Below are positions 34,295 through 35,239 of a stretch of 35,239 bases of DNA, one piece after another; position 1 is the stretch's first letter, and the number at the start of each line of letters is the position of its first letter. The translations under genes were made by a program, and so were the position numbers. The notes under the pieces were generated by a model. The model ran no database searches and was not told the DNA's origin. It was given only the letters and a program-made list of their open reading frames with translations. The stretch is taken from positions 1 through 35,239 of the forward strand of contig JAJFGH010000181.1 of NCBI GenBank assembly GCA_021776275.1, in the 5' to 3' direction. The DNA is from Alphaproteobacteria bacterium. GTDB lineage: Bacteria > Pseudomonadota > Alphaproteobacteria > GCA-2746255.

Positions 34295-35008
34295 ATGGCT
34301 TTGCAGGAACAGCAGCGCATGCAGGCGGGCGCCGCCACGACCGCTGCGATCGATGAGGGGCTTCGGCGCCACATGATCCGCGTTTACAATTACATGACAG
34401 GCGGGTTGGCGCTGACCGGTCTGGTGGCTTATGTGATCGCGCACACACCGGCTTTCTTCAACGCCATCTTCGGCACGCCGTTGATGTGGGTCGTTATGCT
34501 TGCGCCGCTTGGCTTTGTCTTTGCGCTTAGCTTCGGCATCGAGCGTTTTAAATACAGCACGGCCCAGCTTCTTTTCTGGGCGTTCGCGGGCATCATGGGC
34601 ATGTCGATTGCGTCCATCTTCGTCATCTATACCGGTGAGAGCATCGCGCGCGTTTTCTTCATCTCCGCCGCCACCTTCGCTGGCATGAGTCTTTACGGCT
34701 ATACGACCAAGCGGGATTTGACCCGCTTTGGCTCGTTCCTGATGATGGGGCTGATCGGCATCATTATCGCCTCGATCGTGAATATGTTCGTTCAAAGTTC
34801 GATGCTGCATTTCGCGGTTTCGGTCATCGGCGTGCTTATCTTCGTCGGGCTGACCGCTCATGACACGCAGCGGATTAAATGGATGTACGACCAGGCCGAT
34901 GGCGCCACCGTGGCCGGCAAAAAGGCGCTGATGGGCGCGCTTAGCCTCTATCTCGATTTCATCAATCTCTTCTTGCTGCTGCTGCGTCTCTTCGGCGAAC
35001 GCCGCTAG
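34295..35008 (+). CDS. Bax inhibitor-1/YccA family membrane protein
   Basis: LRRHMIRVYNYMTGGLALTGLVAYVIA, MFVQSSMLHFAVSVIGVLIFVGLTAHDTQRIKWMYD, ALSLYLDFINLFLLLLRLFGERR. Confidence 0.94.
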   Translation: MALQEQQRMQAGAATTAAIDEGLRRHMIRVYNYMTGGLALTGLVAYVIAHTPAFFNAIFGTPLMWVVMLAPLGFVFALSFGIERFKYSTAQLLFWAFAGIMGMSIASIFVIYTGESIARVFFISAATFAGMSLYGYTTKRDLTRFGSFLMMGLIGIIIASIVNMFVQSSMLHFAVSVIGVLIFVGLTAHDTQRIKWMYDQADGATVAGKKALMGALSLYLDFINLFLLLLRLFGERR

Positions 35009-35141
35009 CGGGCACATTGCCCATGCAATCGCGCCCGGGGTCTTTCGGCCTCGGCCGCGATCCGATTGTGCCGGTGCCGTCCGGAAGGGAAATGTGCTAT
35101 TTCGGATACGGCGCGAAGCTTTCAATTTGGCAAGAACCACC

Positions 35142-35239
35142 ATGAAAACGCAGCCCAAGGCGGTCGTTTTGTTGAGCGGCGGGGTCGATTCGGCGACGGC
35201 GACGGCGCTGGCATTGGCGGACGGTTTCGCGGTCCATGC
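35142..35239 (+). CDS. queC: 7-cyano-7-deazaguanine synthase QueC, N-terminus (truncated by window end)
   Basis: MKTQPKAVVLLSGGVDSATATALALADGFAVHA: SGGxDS PP-loop of QueC/ExsB-type; only 32 codons visible. Confidence 0.7.
   Translation, partial: MKTQPKAVVLLSGGVDSATATALALADGFAVH

Noticed and set aside
35009-35141. preQ1 riboswitch upstream of queC
   Set aside because: I could not see a convincing aptamer-like pseudoknot pattern in this leader; a covariance-model scan would be needed.
34163-35158. 331-aa minus-strand ORF opposite the Bax inhibitor-1 gene
   Set aside because: Low-complexity, Arg/His/Asp-rich translation opposite a well-supported membrane protein gene; antisense artefact.

Overview
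This 35.2 kb, GC-rich window looks like chromosomal DNA from an alphaproteobacterium (inferred from gene content and synteny such as mtaB-ftsY, tkt-pgk and carD-fdxA; no database search was possible). Most of it is housekeeping: a partial MtaB-type methylthiotransferase, ftsY, a PQQ-type sugar/sorbosone dehydrogenase, a DUF2336 protein next to a triple-PAS histidine kinase, pgk, tkt, asnB, SixA-like phosphatase, a PagL-like lipid A deacylase, proline iminopeptidase, a secreted SNase-like nuclease, CarD, FdxA, TerB-like, gamma-glutamyltransferase, a 2-TM ion channel, panB, panC, gpt-like phosphoribosyltransferase, an OmpA-like lipoprotein, two tRNA-Arg genes (CCU and ACG), two divergent SDR paralogues, a Bax inhibitor-1/YccA protein and the start of queC. 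The most accessory-like region is 10.2-20.1 kb, a glycan-type cluster: LPG-synthase-TM/AglD-like protein, methyltransferase-GT2 fusion, two more methyltransferases, MurJ/MviN-like flippase, two GT4s and asnB. I found no CRISPR array, prophage, transposase or obvious defence system. The observations most worth checking are (i) two micro-ORFs that exactly bridge neighbouring genes in the glycan cluster, (ii) a 53-bp perfect inverted repeat inside the two divergent SDR genes, (iii) a CarD with a histone-H1-like Lys/Ala/Pro tail encoded by a 60-bp higher-order repeat, (iv) three GGCCTTCGGCGAAGGCC near-palindromes at 32/34-bp spacing, and (v) two convergent gene pairs with identical TTAG stop-on-stop overlaps.
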